DNA of 64,000 bases from Brugia malayi (GCF_000002995.4 NW_025062284.1:721001-785000), one strand, 5' to 3'. Shown: positions 30,525 to 44,479, numbered from the stretch's first letter. Notes: generated by a model from the letters alone, not told the origin. A program made the numbers and translations.

Positions 30525-31135
30525 TTAAAATTATATGTAATTAATTAATTTAGTAATTTAGTAATAAATATTATAATAACATTTTGTAGATAAGACTTAC
30601 TTTTCTTTTTCTCCCATATTTATTTTTTATGCTAATCACACATAATCATATTATCATTATTATCACTCTTATCACTATACTCTATTTTTTATTTATTTTA
30701 TTTATTCTATTTTATTTAATTTTATTTTATTTCTATTTTGTGCAAAATTATATGTAATTAATTAATTCAGTATTTGAGTAATAATAATTATTATAATAAT
30801 ATTTTGTTAAACACTTTTAAAAAAATAAAAAATTAGAAAAAAGATAAAACTTACTTTTTGTTTTTGTTTTCTCCCATATTTATTTTTCATGCTAATCATA
30901 TCATTATTATCACTCTTATCACTATGTTCTATTTTTATTTATTTTATTTAAAATTATATGTAATTAATTAATTAGTTCAGTAATAAATATCATAATAATA
31001 TTTTATTAAACACTTTTAAAAAAATAAAAAAAAAATAAAACTTACTTTTTGTTTTTCTTTTCTCCCATATTTATTTTTTATGCTAATCACACATAATCAT
31101 ATTATCATTATTATTATCACTCTTATCATTATCAT
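30525..31135. repeat. ~200-220 bp tandem repeat x3
   Basis: Shared order: ATTATATGTAATTAATTAAT, AAACTTACTTTTTGTTTTT, TCTCCCATATTTATTTTT, then CATTATTATCACTCTTATCA. Confidence 0.85.
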
Positions 31136-31139
31136 TTAA

Positions 31140-32105
31140 CAAAATAAACGATTGAAAATTGTTAGCTGAAAAGATAAATTTCATTGCATCTAACATTTAA
31201 CAAAAAAAAAAAAAAGAAAAATTTACTTTTCATTAAATAAAATTCTATTCAATTATTCAATTTCTAAAAAAAAAAAGGAATTAAAAATATAAAATTAATT
31301 GAATTGTAAGAGACAAATGATTAATTTAAAAAATAATAATACAAAATGAAATTGATTTGTAAACAAATAAATAACTAATATAAACAAAAAAACAAATTAT
31401 CAAATAACAAAAATTTTAGTTTATTTATTTATTTATTTTTTTTTTGCTAATTTTATTTAAACAAAAAAAAAAATTTTACATTTGAATTTAAATTAATTAC
31501 ATTTGAAAATTAATTATAATTAAATTTAAAAAGAGAAGAAGAAGAAGAAAAAAAAAAAGATTTATGAAAAATAATTTATCTGATGATAAATAATAAAAAG
31601 CGCAAATCGATCAAATCAATCATCACAAATGTATATCTTCCTTCTCTCTCTCCCTCTCTCTCCTCTCTTTCTCTCTCCCTCTGTCCTCTCTCTCTCTCTT
31701 ATCTTCATTGATTTTATTTTTTTTTGTTTTAAAAAAGTTTAAAAGATTAAATGAAATGTATGAAAGTTAGATATTTAATCACTTATCATTCACTATCATT
31801 TCAATTTATTATTAATTTAACATAGCTAATGATAATACGACATTTGCGCTTTTAATAAAAATTAAAAAAAAATTTTTTTTTTCATTTTTAGAATAATTAA
31901 ATTAAATTAAATTAATTTTTTTTTTATTTCATAAACATTTAAAAATGAATGAATCATAAATTTTAATATATTTAAAACTTTTTCTTTCTTTTTTAATAGT
32001 TATTGTTTTGAAATTAATTTGAAAAATTTAACAAAAAAAAAAAAAGTATAATATTTTTGATCAAAATATAAATTTAACTTTATTTGTATCATTTAATCAT
32101 TTTTT
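31140..32105. other. A/T-rich intergenic DNA with CT microsatellite
   Basis: No exon found. A CT-rich tract with CCCTCTCTCTCC words lies at 31640-31700. Confidence 0.6.
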
Positions 32106-32109
32106 TTTT

Positions 32110-32690
32110 TTTTGGGTAATTGTATAGCATACTTTTTGGGTATTATATGGTTTATTTTTTGGGTAAGTGTATAATTTACTTTTTTTGGGTAATTATATAG
32201 CTTACTTTTTGGTAATTATAGAGCAAAACATTTTGAATAATCAATAATCAGTGATGTGAAATAAGCTTACTTTTTGGGTAATTCTACAGTTAACTTTTTG
32301 GGTAATTCTATAGTTTACTTTTTTGGGTAATTATATAGTTAACTTTTTGGGTAATTGTATAGTTTACTTTTTGGGTAATTATGTAGTTTACTTTTTTTGG
32401 TTAATTATATAGTTTACTTTTTTTTGGGTAATTATATAGCAAAAATATTTTGAATAATCAATAATCAATATGCGAAATAAACATATTTTTTGGGTAATTC
32501 TATAATTTACTTTTTGGGTAACTGCATAGTTTACTTTTTGGGTAATTATATAGCTTACTTTTTGGATAATTCTATAGTTTACTTTTTGAGTAACTGCATA
32601 GTTTACTTTTTGGGTAATTCTATAGTTAACTTTTTGGGTAATTCTATTGTTTACTTTTTGGGTAATTATTGAACATACAATTTTGAATAA
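32110..32690. repeat. ~23-25 bp minisatellite TTTTGGGTAATTATATAGTT
   Basis: About 20 copies, with two interruptions of TTTTGAATAATCAATAATCA (near 32235, 32450 and 32680) that mark a longer unit of about 215-230 bp. The minus strand contains TAATTACCCAA in many copies. Confidence 0.93.
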
Positions 32691-32789
32691 TCAATAATCA
32701 ATGATATGAAATAATGTATAAAAGTTATTACTTCTTGTTGTCAATAATAGGTCATACAATTTTATTTACCCAGCAAAAAAAGAAAAGAA

Positions 32790-33725
32790 TGACCCTAAAT
32801 GCTTCTCTCTCTCTCTCTCTCTCTGTTCTTTCAATAAACTTTAATTGATCTTAAATAAGTTTTAACTTCGTGACTTGAAAAAAAATAGATCATAAATGAC
32901 CTCTTCAGGATGTACTAGATCATAAATGACCTCTTCAGGATGTACTAGATCACCTCTTCAGGATGTACTAGATCATAAATGACCTCTTCAGGATGTGCTA
33001 GATCATAAATGATTCACTTCAGTTAACTTAAAGTGACCTTAAATAACTTTTTATTTCCATAAAACTTAAAAATGACCTAAATGCTTCTCTCTCTCTCTCT
33101 CTGTTCTCTCTATTCTTTCAATAAACTTTAATTGATCTTAAATAAGTTTTAACTTCGTGACTTGAAAAAAAATAGATCATAAATGACCTCTTCAGGATGT
33201 ACTAGATCATAAATGACCTCTTCAGGATGTACTAGATCAGAAATGACCTCTTCAGGATGTGCTAGATCATAAATGATTCACTTCAGTTAACTTAAAGTGA
33301 CCTTAAATAACTTTTTATTTCCATAAAACTTAAAAATGACCTAAATGCTTCTCTCTCTCTCTCTGTTCTCTCTATTCTTTCAATAAACTTTAATTGATCT
33401 TAAATAAGTTTTAATTTCGTGACTTGAAAAAAAATAGATCATAAATGACCTCTTCAGGATGTACTAGATCATAAATGACCTCTTCAGGATGTACTAGATC
33501 ATAAATGACCTCTTCAGGATGTGCTAGATCATAAATGATTCACTTCAATGGATCATAAATGATTCACTTCAGTTGACTTAAAGTGACCTTAAATAACTTT
33601 TTATTTCCATGAAACTTAAAAATGACCTAAATGCTTCTCTCTCTCTCTCTGTTCTCTCTGTTCTTTCAATAAACTTTAATTGATCTTAAATAAGTTTTAA
33701 TTTCGTGACTTGAAACAAAATAGAT
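32790..33725. repeat. higher-order repeat ~264-286 bp with nested 30-bp units
   Basis: Long units start with GACCTAAATGCTTCTCTCTC at 32791, 33074, 33338 and 33624. Inside each are two to four 30-bp copies of TAGATCATAAATGACCTCTT then CAGGATGTAC. The copy number of the small unit differs between long units. Confidence 0.93.
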
Positions 33726-33735
33726 CATAAATGAT

Positions 33736-33970
33736 CTATAGTAATTATTGTTTAATCAACATAAAAACTGCTTATTGTTTATTGAATTAATAAACTACTC
33801 TTACAATAAATTATTTTACTAGGAAAAAAATTATAAAACCTTTTAAATGAAAAGAAATTTAATTAACATTTTTTTTTTAATCTAGTAATTATTGTTTAAT
33901 CAACATAAAAACTGCTTATTGTTTATTGAATTAATAAACTACTCTTACAATAAATTATTTTACTAGGAAA
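33736..33970. repeat. 144-bp tandem duplication
   Basis: AGTAATTATTGTTTAATCAA through ACTACTCTTACAATAAATTA occurs at about 33740 and 33884. Confidence 0.9.
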
Positions 33971-33976
33971 AAAAAA

Positions 33977-34284
33977 TTAAACAAACATTTTAAATGAAAA
34001 AAAAAAAATTAAATTAATACTTTTTTATTTTAAAAATAAAATTTTTATTAATCTTCTAGAAGTAATAACAAGTAATACTTTAAAATGAAATAATATCAAA
34101 TTTCAATGATTGCATCAAAAATATTTGTTTATCATTTTTCTCTCTTTGTTTGTTTGTTTGTTTTTTCTTTCTTTCTTTTTAAAAAGTAATTTGAAACTTT
34201 CAAATTGAAAAAGAAAAACAAGAGAGAGAGAGAGGGAAAAAGAAGAGAGAAATGTTAATTAACATTTGAAAAATGAAATAATTG
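33977..34284. repeat. dispersed duplication, right copy
   Basis: Matches 29610-29979 in the same orientation, about 4.37 kb away. It lacks about 45 bp found in the left copy (around CCCCAAATGATTCATTCATT) and has a shorter GA tract. Confidence 0.92.
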
Positions 34285-34599
34285 AAAAACAAAAATTGTT
34301 TCCTATATTAATAATAATAATTTTTTAGTTTAAAAACAAAAAAAAAAAGAAATGAATTAAAATTAAAATTTGAAAATTTTTAAGTTAAAAATAAATTAAT
34401 AATTAATTTTAAAGAATTAAATTTTACATTTGACAAAAAAAAAAATAAAACTTTTTTTTTATTGTTTGATTTTATTAATTTTTAAAACAAAAAAAAAAAA
34501 AAAAAATTATTAAAAAAAAAAAATTAAAAAATAAATAAAAAATAAAATGTGCAAAAATATTGTTGTCAAAAAGGAGAGTAATTAACAGCTGATTAACAG

Positions 34600-34885
34600 C
34601 TGATAAGAAATATGCTATATCAGTGATAATGATTAATGACTGATAAACATTAAAGTAATTAAATTAATGATTGATAAACGATAAACTAATTAAATTAATG
34701 ACTAATAAACAATAAAGTAATTAAATTAATAACTGATGAACAAAAAAAAAATTAAATTAATGACTGATATACAATAGAGTAATTAAATTAATTACTGATA
34801 AACAATAAAGCAAATAAATTAATGACTGATAAACAATAAATAATTAAATAAATCACTGATAAACAATAAAGTAATTAATTAGCAA
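34600..34885. repeat. ~31-33 bp minisatellite, ~8 copies
   Basis: Unit near ATTAATGACTGATAAACAAT then AAAGTAATTAA, with point changes between copies. Confidence 0.88.
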
Positions 34886-34889
34886 ATGA

Positions 34890-35536
34890 ATTGTTATTTT
34901 ATTTTATTTTTTTTTTTCTATTAACTTATAAATAATATCGAAAAAAAATAAATCAAATTTAATAATATATAAAATATTTTTTTTTAAAAAATTAAAATTA
35001 ATTAATAATGAACATTTTATTGTTTATTTTTTGCTTAATTATTTTTAAAAATTATTTTAAATTTATTAAAAGTTCAAAAAAAAAAAGCCATCGATTAAAC
35101 TTTTTTTCCAATACAAATATTTTTTTATCATTTCAAAATGTTTATTTCTCATAAGAAAATTCAACAAATAAAAATAGTAAACAAAATTTGAGCCCAAAAA
35201 AATTTATTTTGTATTAATTAATAATATAATTTAATCATTTTAACATTTCCAATTCATTATTTAATTTCTATTTTTTCATTTTTATTTTCTTTTTTTACAA
35301 TTCAAATAAAAAATTCATTAAATATTAATTATTTCACACAAACACTTTTATAATATTAGTAAAAGTAATTAAAATGAACAACTAAACTAGTAAACTTTTT
35401 GATTAATTATTAAAAAATTAATTAATAACTCAAAAACATAAAAACAAAAAGTATAACTAAAACAACAAGAAAAAATAGACTAACGATTAGAAAACTTTTG
35501 ACAATTAATCAACAAAAATGAAAATTTCAATAGCAG
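34890..35536. other. A/T-rich intergenic DNA, nothing recognised
   Basis: Homopolymers and short A/T words without splice-bounded frames on either strand. Confidence 0.55.
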
Positions 35537-36015
35537 TTGTTTTTGTTTATTTCTGTCTTATTTGTTTGTTTATTTTTTTGACTGTTAATAAAGTTAAATT
35601 TTGTATATTTATTCTTGTAAAATTGTTTAATTGTTTTTGTTTATTTCTGTCTTATTTGTTTGTTTATTTTTTTGACTGTTAATAAAGTTAAACTTTTTTT
35701 GCATTTATTCTTGTAAAATTATTCAATTGTTTTTGTTTATTTCTGTCTTATTTGTTTATTTACTTTTTTTTGACTTTTAATAAAGTTAAACTCTTTTTGC
35801 ATTTTATTCTTGTAAAATTATTCAATTGTTTTTGTTTATTTCTGTCTTATTTGTTTATTTATTTTTTTTGACTTTTATAATAAAGTTAAATTTTTTCGCA
35901 TTTTATTCTTGTAAAATTATTCAATTGTTTTTGTTTATTTCTGTCTTATTTATTTGTTTATTTTTCTGACTTTCAATAAAGTTAAAATCTTGCATATTTA
36001 TTCTTGTAAAAATAT
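35537..36015. repeat. ~94-99 bp tandem repeat x5
   Basis: TTGTTTTTGTTTATTTCTGT starts at 35537, 35631, 35727, 35826 and 35925. Each copy has AATAAAGTTAAA. Confidence 0.92.
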
Positions 36016-36439
36016 TATAATACAAATTTTAAAAAATGTTTTAAAATTGTCACAAATTTTAAATCTTGTTTTTTTTTTTAAGCAATTAGTAAATTTCTTT
36101 TCTTTTTTTTTTTTTAAAAAATTCGTTTAAAATAGAAAAAACAAAAATTAAAATTGAGGACAATTTGATAATAGCTAATTTTTGAATAAATTTTTATCAA
36201 AAAAAAAAAAAAAAAAAAATATAATTATTTTCTTAAAACTTGTATAAAATTCCTAATGTGAATTTAATTTTTTTTACTTTTTATTTTTCAAAGTAAAATA
36301 AAGTTAATAAATTGTGATAAATTAAATTTAAAATCCTTAGGCATACTTTTCGTTGATAATTTTACGATCAAAAAAAAGTTATTTATCAGTTGTTTGTCAA
36401 TAAAGTATGAATAATGTGATAATAAAAAAAATTATGTAA

Positions 36440-37345
36440 TAATTACCGTCACATTTACTTATTAAACAATTTATTATCAATTTATCAATTAACTAAATTT
36501 AATGAATAATTTCAAAATTTATGATAATACTCGAATACTTATTAATTTATTTATTATCAAATTATCAATTAACTTAATTTAGTGAGTAATTACTAAATAT
36601 ATAATTTATTTTCAAATTATCAATTAACTAAATTTGATGAATAATTTCAAAATTTATGATAGTACTCGAATACTTATTAATTTATTTATTATCAAATTAT
36701 CAATTAACTTATTTTAGTGAGTAATTACTAAAATATATAATTTATCAAATTATCAAATAATTTAATAATTTCAAATTTCTGATAATACTCGAATACTTAT
36801 TAATTTATTATCAAATTATCATTTAGCTAAATTTAATGAGTAATTAATGAAATATATAATTTATCAAATTATCAAATAATTTAATAATTTCAAAATTTAT
36901 GTTAATACTCGAATACTTATTAATTTATTTATTATCAAATTATCAATTAACTTAATTTAGTGAGTTAACTAAATCTAATAAGTAATTACTAAAATATATA
37001 ATTTTATTTTCGAATTATCAATTCACTAAATTTAATGAATAATTTCAAAATTTATGATATTACTCGAATACTTATTAACTTATTATTATCAAATTATCAA
37101 TTAACTAAATTTAATGTGTAATTTCAAGATTAATGATAATACTCGAATACTTATTAATTAATTATTATCAAATTATCAATTAACTAAATCTAATAAGTAA
37201 TTACTAAAATATATAATTTATTTTCGAATTATCAATTAACTAAATTTAATGAGTAATTTCAAGATTAGTGATAATACTCGAATACTTATTAACTTATTTA
37301 TTATCATTTTATCAATTACTAAATTTTATGAGTAATTAATGAAAT
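36440..37345. repeat. degenerate ~80-155 bp tandem repeat, ~7 copies
   Basis: ACTCGAATACTTATTAATTT recurs seven times with TTATCAAATTATCAATTAAC between. Lengths vary by loss or gain of a GAGTAATTACTAAAATATAT block. Confidence 0.88.
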
Positions 37346-37964
37346 ATATAAATTGACAATTAGAAACAAAATTATATTTTTATGAGTAATTTCAATATTT
37401 ATAATAATTTTTGAAAAGTTTGAAAATAAAAGTAATTTTATTTTATGTTTGATATCAAAAAAAAAAAAAAAAAGAAGAAGCAAATTCAGGTTGAATCTAA
37501 AAAAAAATTTGATAATTCAGGAGCTAACTGATAAGTGATATCACCTGAAATTTATCAATAATTATATGACCTGAAATTATTCAAAAAAAAAAAAAAAAAA
37601 AAAAAATTTATATCCAATATATTTCACTTTTGTTTAACACAAACTGAACTGAAATTAACAAAAAAAAAATTTAATTATTATTAAATTTAAGTATCTTTTA
37701 AGTAATTTAAGTAAAAATTAAGTAATTTAAGTATCTTAGCTCATTTTAAATTTAAAATTTTGATAAAATTTGTCAGAAAATATCGGAATTTAAATTTAAT
37801 AGAAAAATGAATAAATTTAAATAAATTTGCCAATAAATTATCGTTATTTTATAAAAATTTAAAATCTTTCTTGCAGTTATTTTATAAAAAAAAAATTGAA
37901 AAATCTATTTTTTAAATTTTACATAAAATTTAAATATTTTTCCATTGCTATAATCTTTTTTAAA

Positions 37965-38650
37965 TTATTTTATCATTTCGAGATTGATTAATTTGACGAT
38001 TAATTAGTGAGAAATAATAATTTTTTTTTCATTTATTTGTTAGAGTAATTATAATAATTCCTTATCACAATAATAATTATTATCATATTTTATCATTTCG
38101 AGACTGATTAATTCGACGATTTAATTAGTAAGAAATAATTATTTTTTCATTCTTTATCACAATCATAATAATTATCATATTTTATCATTTCGAGATTGAT
38201 TAGTTCGACGATTAATTAGTAAGAAATAATTATTTTTTCATTCTTTATCACAACCATAATAATTATCATATTTTATCATTTCGAGATTGATTAGTTCGAC
38301 GATTAATTAGTAAGAAATAATTATTTTTCATTCTTTATCACATAATAATAATTATCATATTTTATCATTTCGAGATTGATTAATTCGACGATTAATTAGT
38401 AAGAAATAATTATTTTTTCATTCTTTATCACAATCATAATAATTATCATATTTTATCATTTCGAGATTGATTAATTCGACGATTAATTAGTAAGAAATAA
38501 TTATTTTTTTCATTTATTTGCTAGTGCAATTATGATAATTCCTTATCACAATAATAATATTTATCATATTTTATCATTTCGAGATTGATTAATTTGACGA
38601 TTAATTAGTGAGAAATAATTATTTTATTTGTTGTAGTAATTATAATAATT
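37965..38650. repeat. ~91-bp tandem repeat, 7-8 copies
   Basis: TATCATTTCGAGATTGATTA and CGACGATTAATTAGTAAGAA repeat with near-perfect spacing; the first and last copies have a longer TTATTTGTTAGAGTAATTAT version. Confidence 0.93.
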
Positions 38651-38924
38651 CTTTATTCGTAATATTTTATTCTTTTTAATTAATTTTTATTTTAATTATT
38701 TAATTCTTAGTAATAATAATAATAATAATTATTATTATTAGCATTCATTATTCTTTCAATATTTTTGGTTGAATAAATTTTCAAATCAAATAAGCCTTAA
38801 ATTAAATTTACAAATAAAAATAATAAAAAAAGTTTTGTGATAAATATTTCATTAAAAAAAAAAAGTAATAAATAAATGATTATATTACTATATAAATTGA
38901 TTATATCATTTGACGAATTTTATT

Positions 38925-39175
38925 AATTTAATCATAGAATTTTTTAAATATTTTTAAATTAATCGCAGAATTTTTCAAAATATTTTTAAATTAATCATAA
39001 AATTTTTTAAGTATTTAATCATAGAATTTTTAAATATTTTTAATTAATCATAGAATTTTTTAAATATTTTTAAAATTAATCATAGAATTTTTAAGTATTT
39101 TAAAATTAATCATAGAATTTTTTAAATACTTTTTAAATTAATCATAGAATTTTAAATTATCATAGAATGAATATT
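38925..39175. repeat. ~30-bp minisatellite, ~8 copies
   Basis: TTAATCATAGAATTTTTTAA with variable T-rich filler. Confidence 0.88.
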
Positions 39176-39414
39176 GTAATATTTTTCATTCATTATTGAT
39201 AATTTTTCCATTTAATTTACTGATAATAAATTTATTGATAATTCACTCATCAAATACTGATTATAATGAATTATAGTTTTTACAATTTAAATTTCAAATT
39301 GATAGTATTATTTCATTTTTTACTTATTTTCTATTTCAATTTACAGTTTCGAATTTTATTTCAATTATCAGTTAAAAAGTTTAATTTATAATTTTATCAT
39401 TATGTTTTAATAAA

Positions 39415-40470
39415 TTTTTTATCTGTAAATATTACAATAACTGTTAATGTTATTGTAAATATTACTAACTGTTAATGTTATTGTAAATATTACTAACTGT
39501 TAATGTCATTGTAAACATTACTAACTGTTAATGTTATCGTAAATATTACTAACTATTAATGTCATTGTAAATACTACTAACTGTTAATGTTATCGTAAAT
39601 ATTACTAACTATTAATGTCATTGTAAATACTACTAACTGTTAATGTCATTGTAAATATTACTAACTGTTAATGTTATTGTAAATATTACTAACTGTTAAT
39701 GTTATTGTAAATATTACTAACTGTTAATGTCATTGTAAATATTACTAACTGTTAATGTTATTGTAAATATTACTAACTGTTAATGTTATCGTAAATATTA
39801 CTAACTATTAATGTCATTGTAAATACTACTAACTGTTAATGTTATCGTAAATATTACTAACTATTAATGTCATTGTAAATACTACTAACTGTTAATGTTA
39901 TTGTAAATATTACTAACTGTTAATGTTATTGTAAATATTACTAACTGTTAATGTCATTGTAAATATTACTAACTGTTAATGTTATTGTAAATATTACTAA
40001 CTGTTAATGTCATTGTAAATATTACTAACTGTTAATGTTATTGTAAATATTACTAACTGTTAATGTTATTGTAAAATATTACTAACTGTTAATGTTATCG
40101 TAAATATTACTAACTATTAATGTCATTGTAAATATTGCTAACTGTTAATGTTATCGTAAATATTACTAACTGTTAATGTCATTGTAAATATTACTAACTG
40201 TTAATGTTATTGTAAATATTACTAACTATTAATGTCATTGTAAATACTACTAACTGTTAATGTTATCGTAAATATTACTAACTGTTAATGTCATTGTAAA
40301 TATTACTAACTGTTAATGTCATTGTAAATATTACAATAACTGTTAATGTCATTGTAAATATTACTAACTGTTAATGTTATCGTAAATATTACAATAACTG
40401 TTAATGTCATTGTAAATATTACTAACTGTTAATGTGATCGTAAATATTACTAACTGTTAATGTTATTGTT
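39415..40470. repeat. 28-bp minisatellite, ~37 copies
   Basis: Unit TAAATATTACTAACTGTTAA followed by TGTTATTG. Three interleaved variants (GTTATTG, GTCATTG, GTTATCG), with ACTATTAATG linked to GTCATTG, form a larger pattern. A few copies have ACAATAACTG in place of ACTAACTG. Confidence 0.96.
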
Positions 40471-40479
40471 TTATTTCAT

Positions 40480-41300
40480 TCTTATTTCACTTATTTGTTT
40501 CGCTATTATTAATTAACAAAATTAATTTATAATCTTATCATTATGTTTTAATAAATTTACTATTTGTAAATATTACATAAATGTTAATATAACTTAATGT
40601 AAATGTAAATAAAAATTGTAAATAAATGCTTTAAATGTTAGAGCATAATTTTGCTGTGACATTAATATGTGAACTTTTAATATGAAAAAAATATTTAATA
40701 ATTTTATAAAATAAAATTGTCACAAAATGTCACAAAAAAAAGAAAAAAAAAATTCAAACTTTTTTTTTTTTTCAACAGTTAATTTTGATTAAATTTAGTC
40801 AAAAAATTTTTTCAATTAATTATCAACAATAAACAATAAAATTCTTTGTTTTATTATTTGTTCTTTATTGTTTCTTTCTTTGTTTATTTTTATTTTTTTA
40901 TTAAAATGTTTTAAAATTTAATTTACCTAAATAAATTGTCAATCAAATTTTACTTCTTTTTTTTTTTTTTCTTTTGTTTATTGTCATTTTATTTGTTTTC
41001 CTTTTTTTTTTTTTTCTTTTCATCAAAATAATAACAAATTAAAATTAATTTTAAAACACAAAGAAAAAAAAATTTTTTTTGTTCTCTTTTTTTCCTTTGT
41101 TTTTTTAAAAGAAAAATCAAAAAATACTTACAATTTAAATACAATAAATTAATCAATTTAAAATTTAAAATGAAAAAAAGATTTTTTTTTTTTTATCAAA
41201 ATATCATATATATATATGATAAGAAATAATATGATTTATTATAAGTAAACAAATTACTATCTAAGAAATAATTAAATAAATAAACAAAATTAAATAATTA
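40480..41300. other. A/T-rich intergenic DNA
   Basis: The start repeats the flank just before the 28-bp array (TTATCATTATGTTTTAATAA is at 39399 and 40536), so the array sits inside a duplicated flank. The rest is homopolymer-rich. Confidence 0.6.
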
Positions 41301-42190
41301 ATATGCATAATTCATAAATCGTAAATATTTGATAATAATTGTTATATTACTTTGATAAGATGCATTTAAATATATCTTTTCAACTGATAACGATATCTGA
41401 TTATCAGTATCTGGTTATCAGTAAACAAAATGTACTACTATGCATAAACCATAAATTGTACATATTTGATAATAATATTATAATGAAAAAATTTGATCTA
41501 TTACTTTGATTAGATGCATTTAAATATATCTTTTCAACTGATAACGACATTTGATTATCAGTAAAGAAACTAGTGATATCTCATTATCAGTAAACAAAAT
41601 GCCACAACTTTAGAAAAATTTTAAAGTATACATATTTGATAATAATTAATATATTACTTTGATAAGATGCATTTAAATATATCTTTTCAACTGATAACGA
41701 TATCAAATTATCAGTACCTGATTATCAGTAAACAAAATGTACAACTATAAAAAAATTTTAAAGTATACATATTTGATAATAATTAATATATTACTTTGAT
41801 AAGATGCATTTAAATATATCTTTTCAACTGATAACGATATCAAATTATCAGTACCTGATTATCAGTAAACAAAATGTACAACTATAAAAAAAATTTTAAA
41901 GTATACATATTTGATAATAATTAATATATTACTTTGATAAGATGCATTTAAATATATCTTTTCAACTGATAACGATATCTGATTATCAGTAAAGAGAGTA
42001 GTGATATCTCATTATCAGTAAACAAAATATATAATTATACATAAATCATAAAGTGTGCATATTTGATAATAAATTAAAATGAAAAAATTTGATCTATTAC
42101 TTTAATTAGATGCATTTAAATATATCTTTTCAACTGATAACGATATCAAATTATCAGTACCTGATTATCAGTAAAGAGAGCAGTGATATC
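41300..42190. repeat. ~135-155 bp tandem repeat x6
   Basis: GATGCATTTAAATATATCTT followed by TTCAACTGATAACGATAT occurs six times, with several ATTATCAGTA and TGATAATAATT words per copy. Confidence 0.93.
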
Positions 42191-42199
42191 TCATTTATC

Positions 42200-42740
42200 A
42201 CAAAGAGAAATTGATAAAGAGAATGAAAAGAGTTGATAGAAAGAGAAAATAAATAAAAATTGAAATTATAAACAAAAATAAAACAACTAGTTTAAACTAT
42301 CAATTCAACAAAATACGTCACACAGATCATTTGGATACACCATGTAATCAATTTATAGGCCATTTGAAAACGGATTTTTTAATTTCTAATTTTTTTTTTT
42401 CATTTAAATTTAAAATTTATATTTAAAAAAAAAAAAAAAAGAACATTACTTTGAATAGAATCAAAATTGTTTTTCATTATTATTTTCCCTTCTTTCTTTT
42501 TTTTTTTTTTTTTTTTATATTATAATTAAAATTAAATACTTTCAAAAATTTTTATCACTTTAAGGTGACAAAAAAAATGCGACAGAAATATTTTATTTCT
42601 TTTGATAACAAATCTGATATTAAATTAAAAAATCATTTCTTTTTGATAATCAAATTTTTTAAATTTTATTTAAAATAAATTTGTTGATGAAACAAAAAGA
42701 AGAAAAAAAAAGTTTTTGGTAATATCATTTACAATCAAGA
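42200..42740. other. A/T-rich intergenic DNA with one mixed-sequence island
   Basis: 42300-42380 (ACGTCACACAGATCATTTGG and ATAGGCCATTTGAAAACGGA) has mixed composition but no splice-bounded frame longer than about 15 codons. The rest is homopolymer. Confidence 0.5.
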
Positions 42741-42744
42741 GTTA

Positions 42745-42944
42745 TTATTATAATTATTACTATTATTATTATTATTTTATTATTATTACTATTATTATCA
42801 TTACTATTACTATTATTATTATTACTATTATTATTATTACTTTATTATCATTACTATTGCTATTATTATTATTACTTTATTACCATTACTATTACTATTT
42901 TTATTGTTATTATTATTATTACTTTATTATCATTACTATTACTA

Positions 42945-42985
<41 letters not shown>

Positions 42986-43006
42986 TTATTATCATTACTA
43001 TTACTA

Positions 43007-43037
<31 letters not shown>

Positions 43038-43344
43038 TATTACTTTATTATCATTGCTATTAATATTATTATTTTTTACTACTTTATTATCATTACTATT
43101 GCTATTATTATTATTATTATTATTACTTTATTATCATTACTATTATTATTACTATTACTTTATTATCATTACTGATTATCATTACTATTATTATTACTAC
43201 TACTATTATTATTACTTTATTATCATTACTATTACTATTATTATTACTTTATGATCATTACTATTACTATTATTACTTTATTATCATCACTATTTCTATT
43301 ATTATTACTACTACTATTATTATTACTATTAATGTTATTATTAC

Positions 43345-43375
<31 letters not shown>

Positions 43376-43380
43376 TGATA
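42745..43380. repeat. ATT/ACT microsatellite
   Basis: About 0.6 kb of TTATTATTACTATTATTATC words with TTTATTATCATTACTATTAC blocks. Open frames of poly-Leu/Tyr/Ile are by-products. Confidence 0.95.
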
Positions 43381-43889
43381 TCCTAATAAAACTAAAAAGT
43401 TAAGGAAAAAAATGAAAAAATTAAAATTTTTTAGTATTTTTTTTTTTTTTAAAAGAATTTTTACGAAAAAGACAAAATTCATAATTTAAAAGAAAAAAAA
43501 AAAATTCAAAAAAGAAAAAAGAAAAATTTATTTTAAATTTCTTTATTCAATAAAATTTTTCATTTGATTACATCTTTTCATTCTTATTTCTTTTCTTTTT
43601 TTTTTTTTGTTAAAAGGAAATTTAGGTTATTTCATTTAATTTCTTTTTCATTCCAATTTTTTTTTTTAAAATCAAATTTTCAAATAATGGATGAAAACAT
43701 TTTTTATTCCAATTTCTTTGTTACAATAATTTAATGTTTTATTTTAAAATAATAAAAAACACAAAAACCATTTTTGTATTTTGAATTTATCATTTCTTAT
43801 TTTTTCATATAAAATTATTTAAACTTTTCATTTAGATTTATTTCAAATTTTTTTTATTTAATTAATGAAATAATTTTTTGATAGGAATT

Positions 43890-44470
43890 GAATTTGAATG
43901 AAAATATTTCAATAAACTAATATTTATGATCTAATTTAAATAATTATTTTTGATCTATTTAGTAGGAATAGAAATATTCAAACTATCTTATTATTTCAGA
44001 TTTAAGTATGAATTAATTATTTAATTAATTAAATAATTAATCTAATTTTATTTAATTAGTTATACTTAATTTATTACTTAACAAATTAACAAATATTCCA
44101 AGAAACTAATATTTATGATCTAATTCTTGAAATATTCTATTTAGTAGGATTAGAAATATTCAAACTATCTTATTATTTCTGATGTAAATATGAATTAATT
44201 AATTAATTATTTAATTTAATTATTATTCTAACTTTATTAATTAGTTATACTTAATTAATTACTTAACAAATTAACAAATATTCCAAGAAACTAATATTTA
44301 TGATCTAATTCTTGAAATATCTATTTAGTAGGATTAGAAATATTCAAACTATCTTATTATTTCTGATTTAAATATGAATTGATTAATTAATAAATTAATT
44401 AATTATTTAATTTAATTATTATTCTAACTTTAGTTATACTTAATTAATTACTTAACAAATTTTTTGGTGA
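43890..44470. repeat. ~183-bp tandem repeat x3
   Basis: Copies carry AACTAATATTTATGATCTAA, TTTAGTAGGATTAGAAATAT and CAAACTATCTTATTATTTC. Confidence 0.9.
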
Positions 44471-44479
44471 AATTTATTA

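Noticed and set aside
30188..30548. Three overlapping ~110-codon frames
   Set aside because: The 69-bp repeat period is a multiple of three, which opens all frames at once.
32110..32690. Spliced-leader-like core TAATTACCCAA on the minus strand of the GGGTAATTA minisatellite
   Set aside because: Eleven bases match the core of nematode SL1, but the rest of SL1, its donor and an Sm site are missing; chance within an A/T repeat is more likely.
42716..43482. Poly-Leu/Tyr frames
   Set aside because: Product of the ATT/ACT microsatellite.
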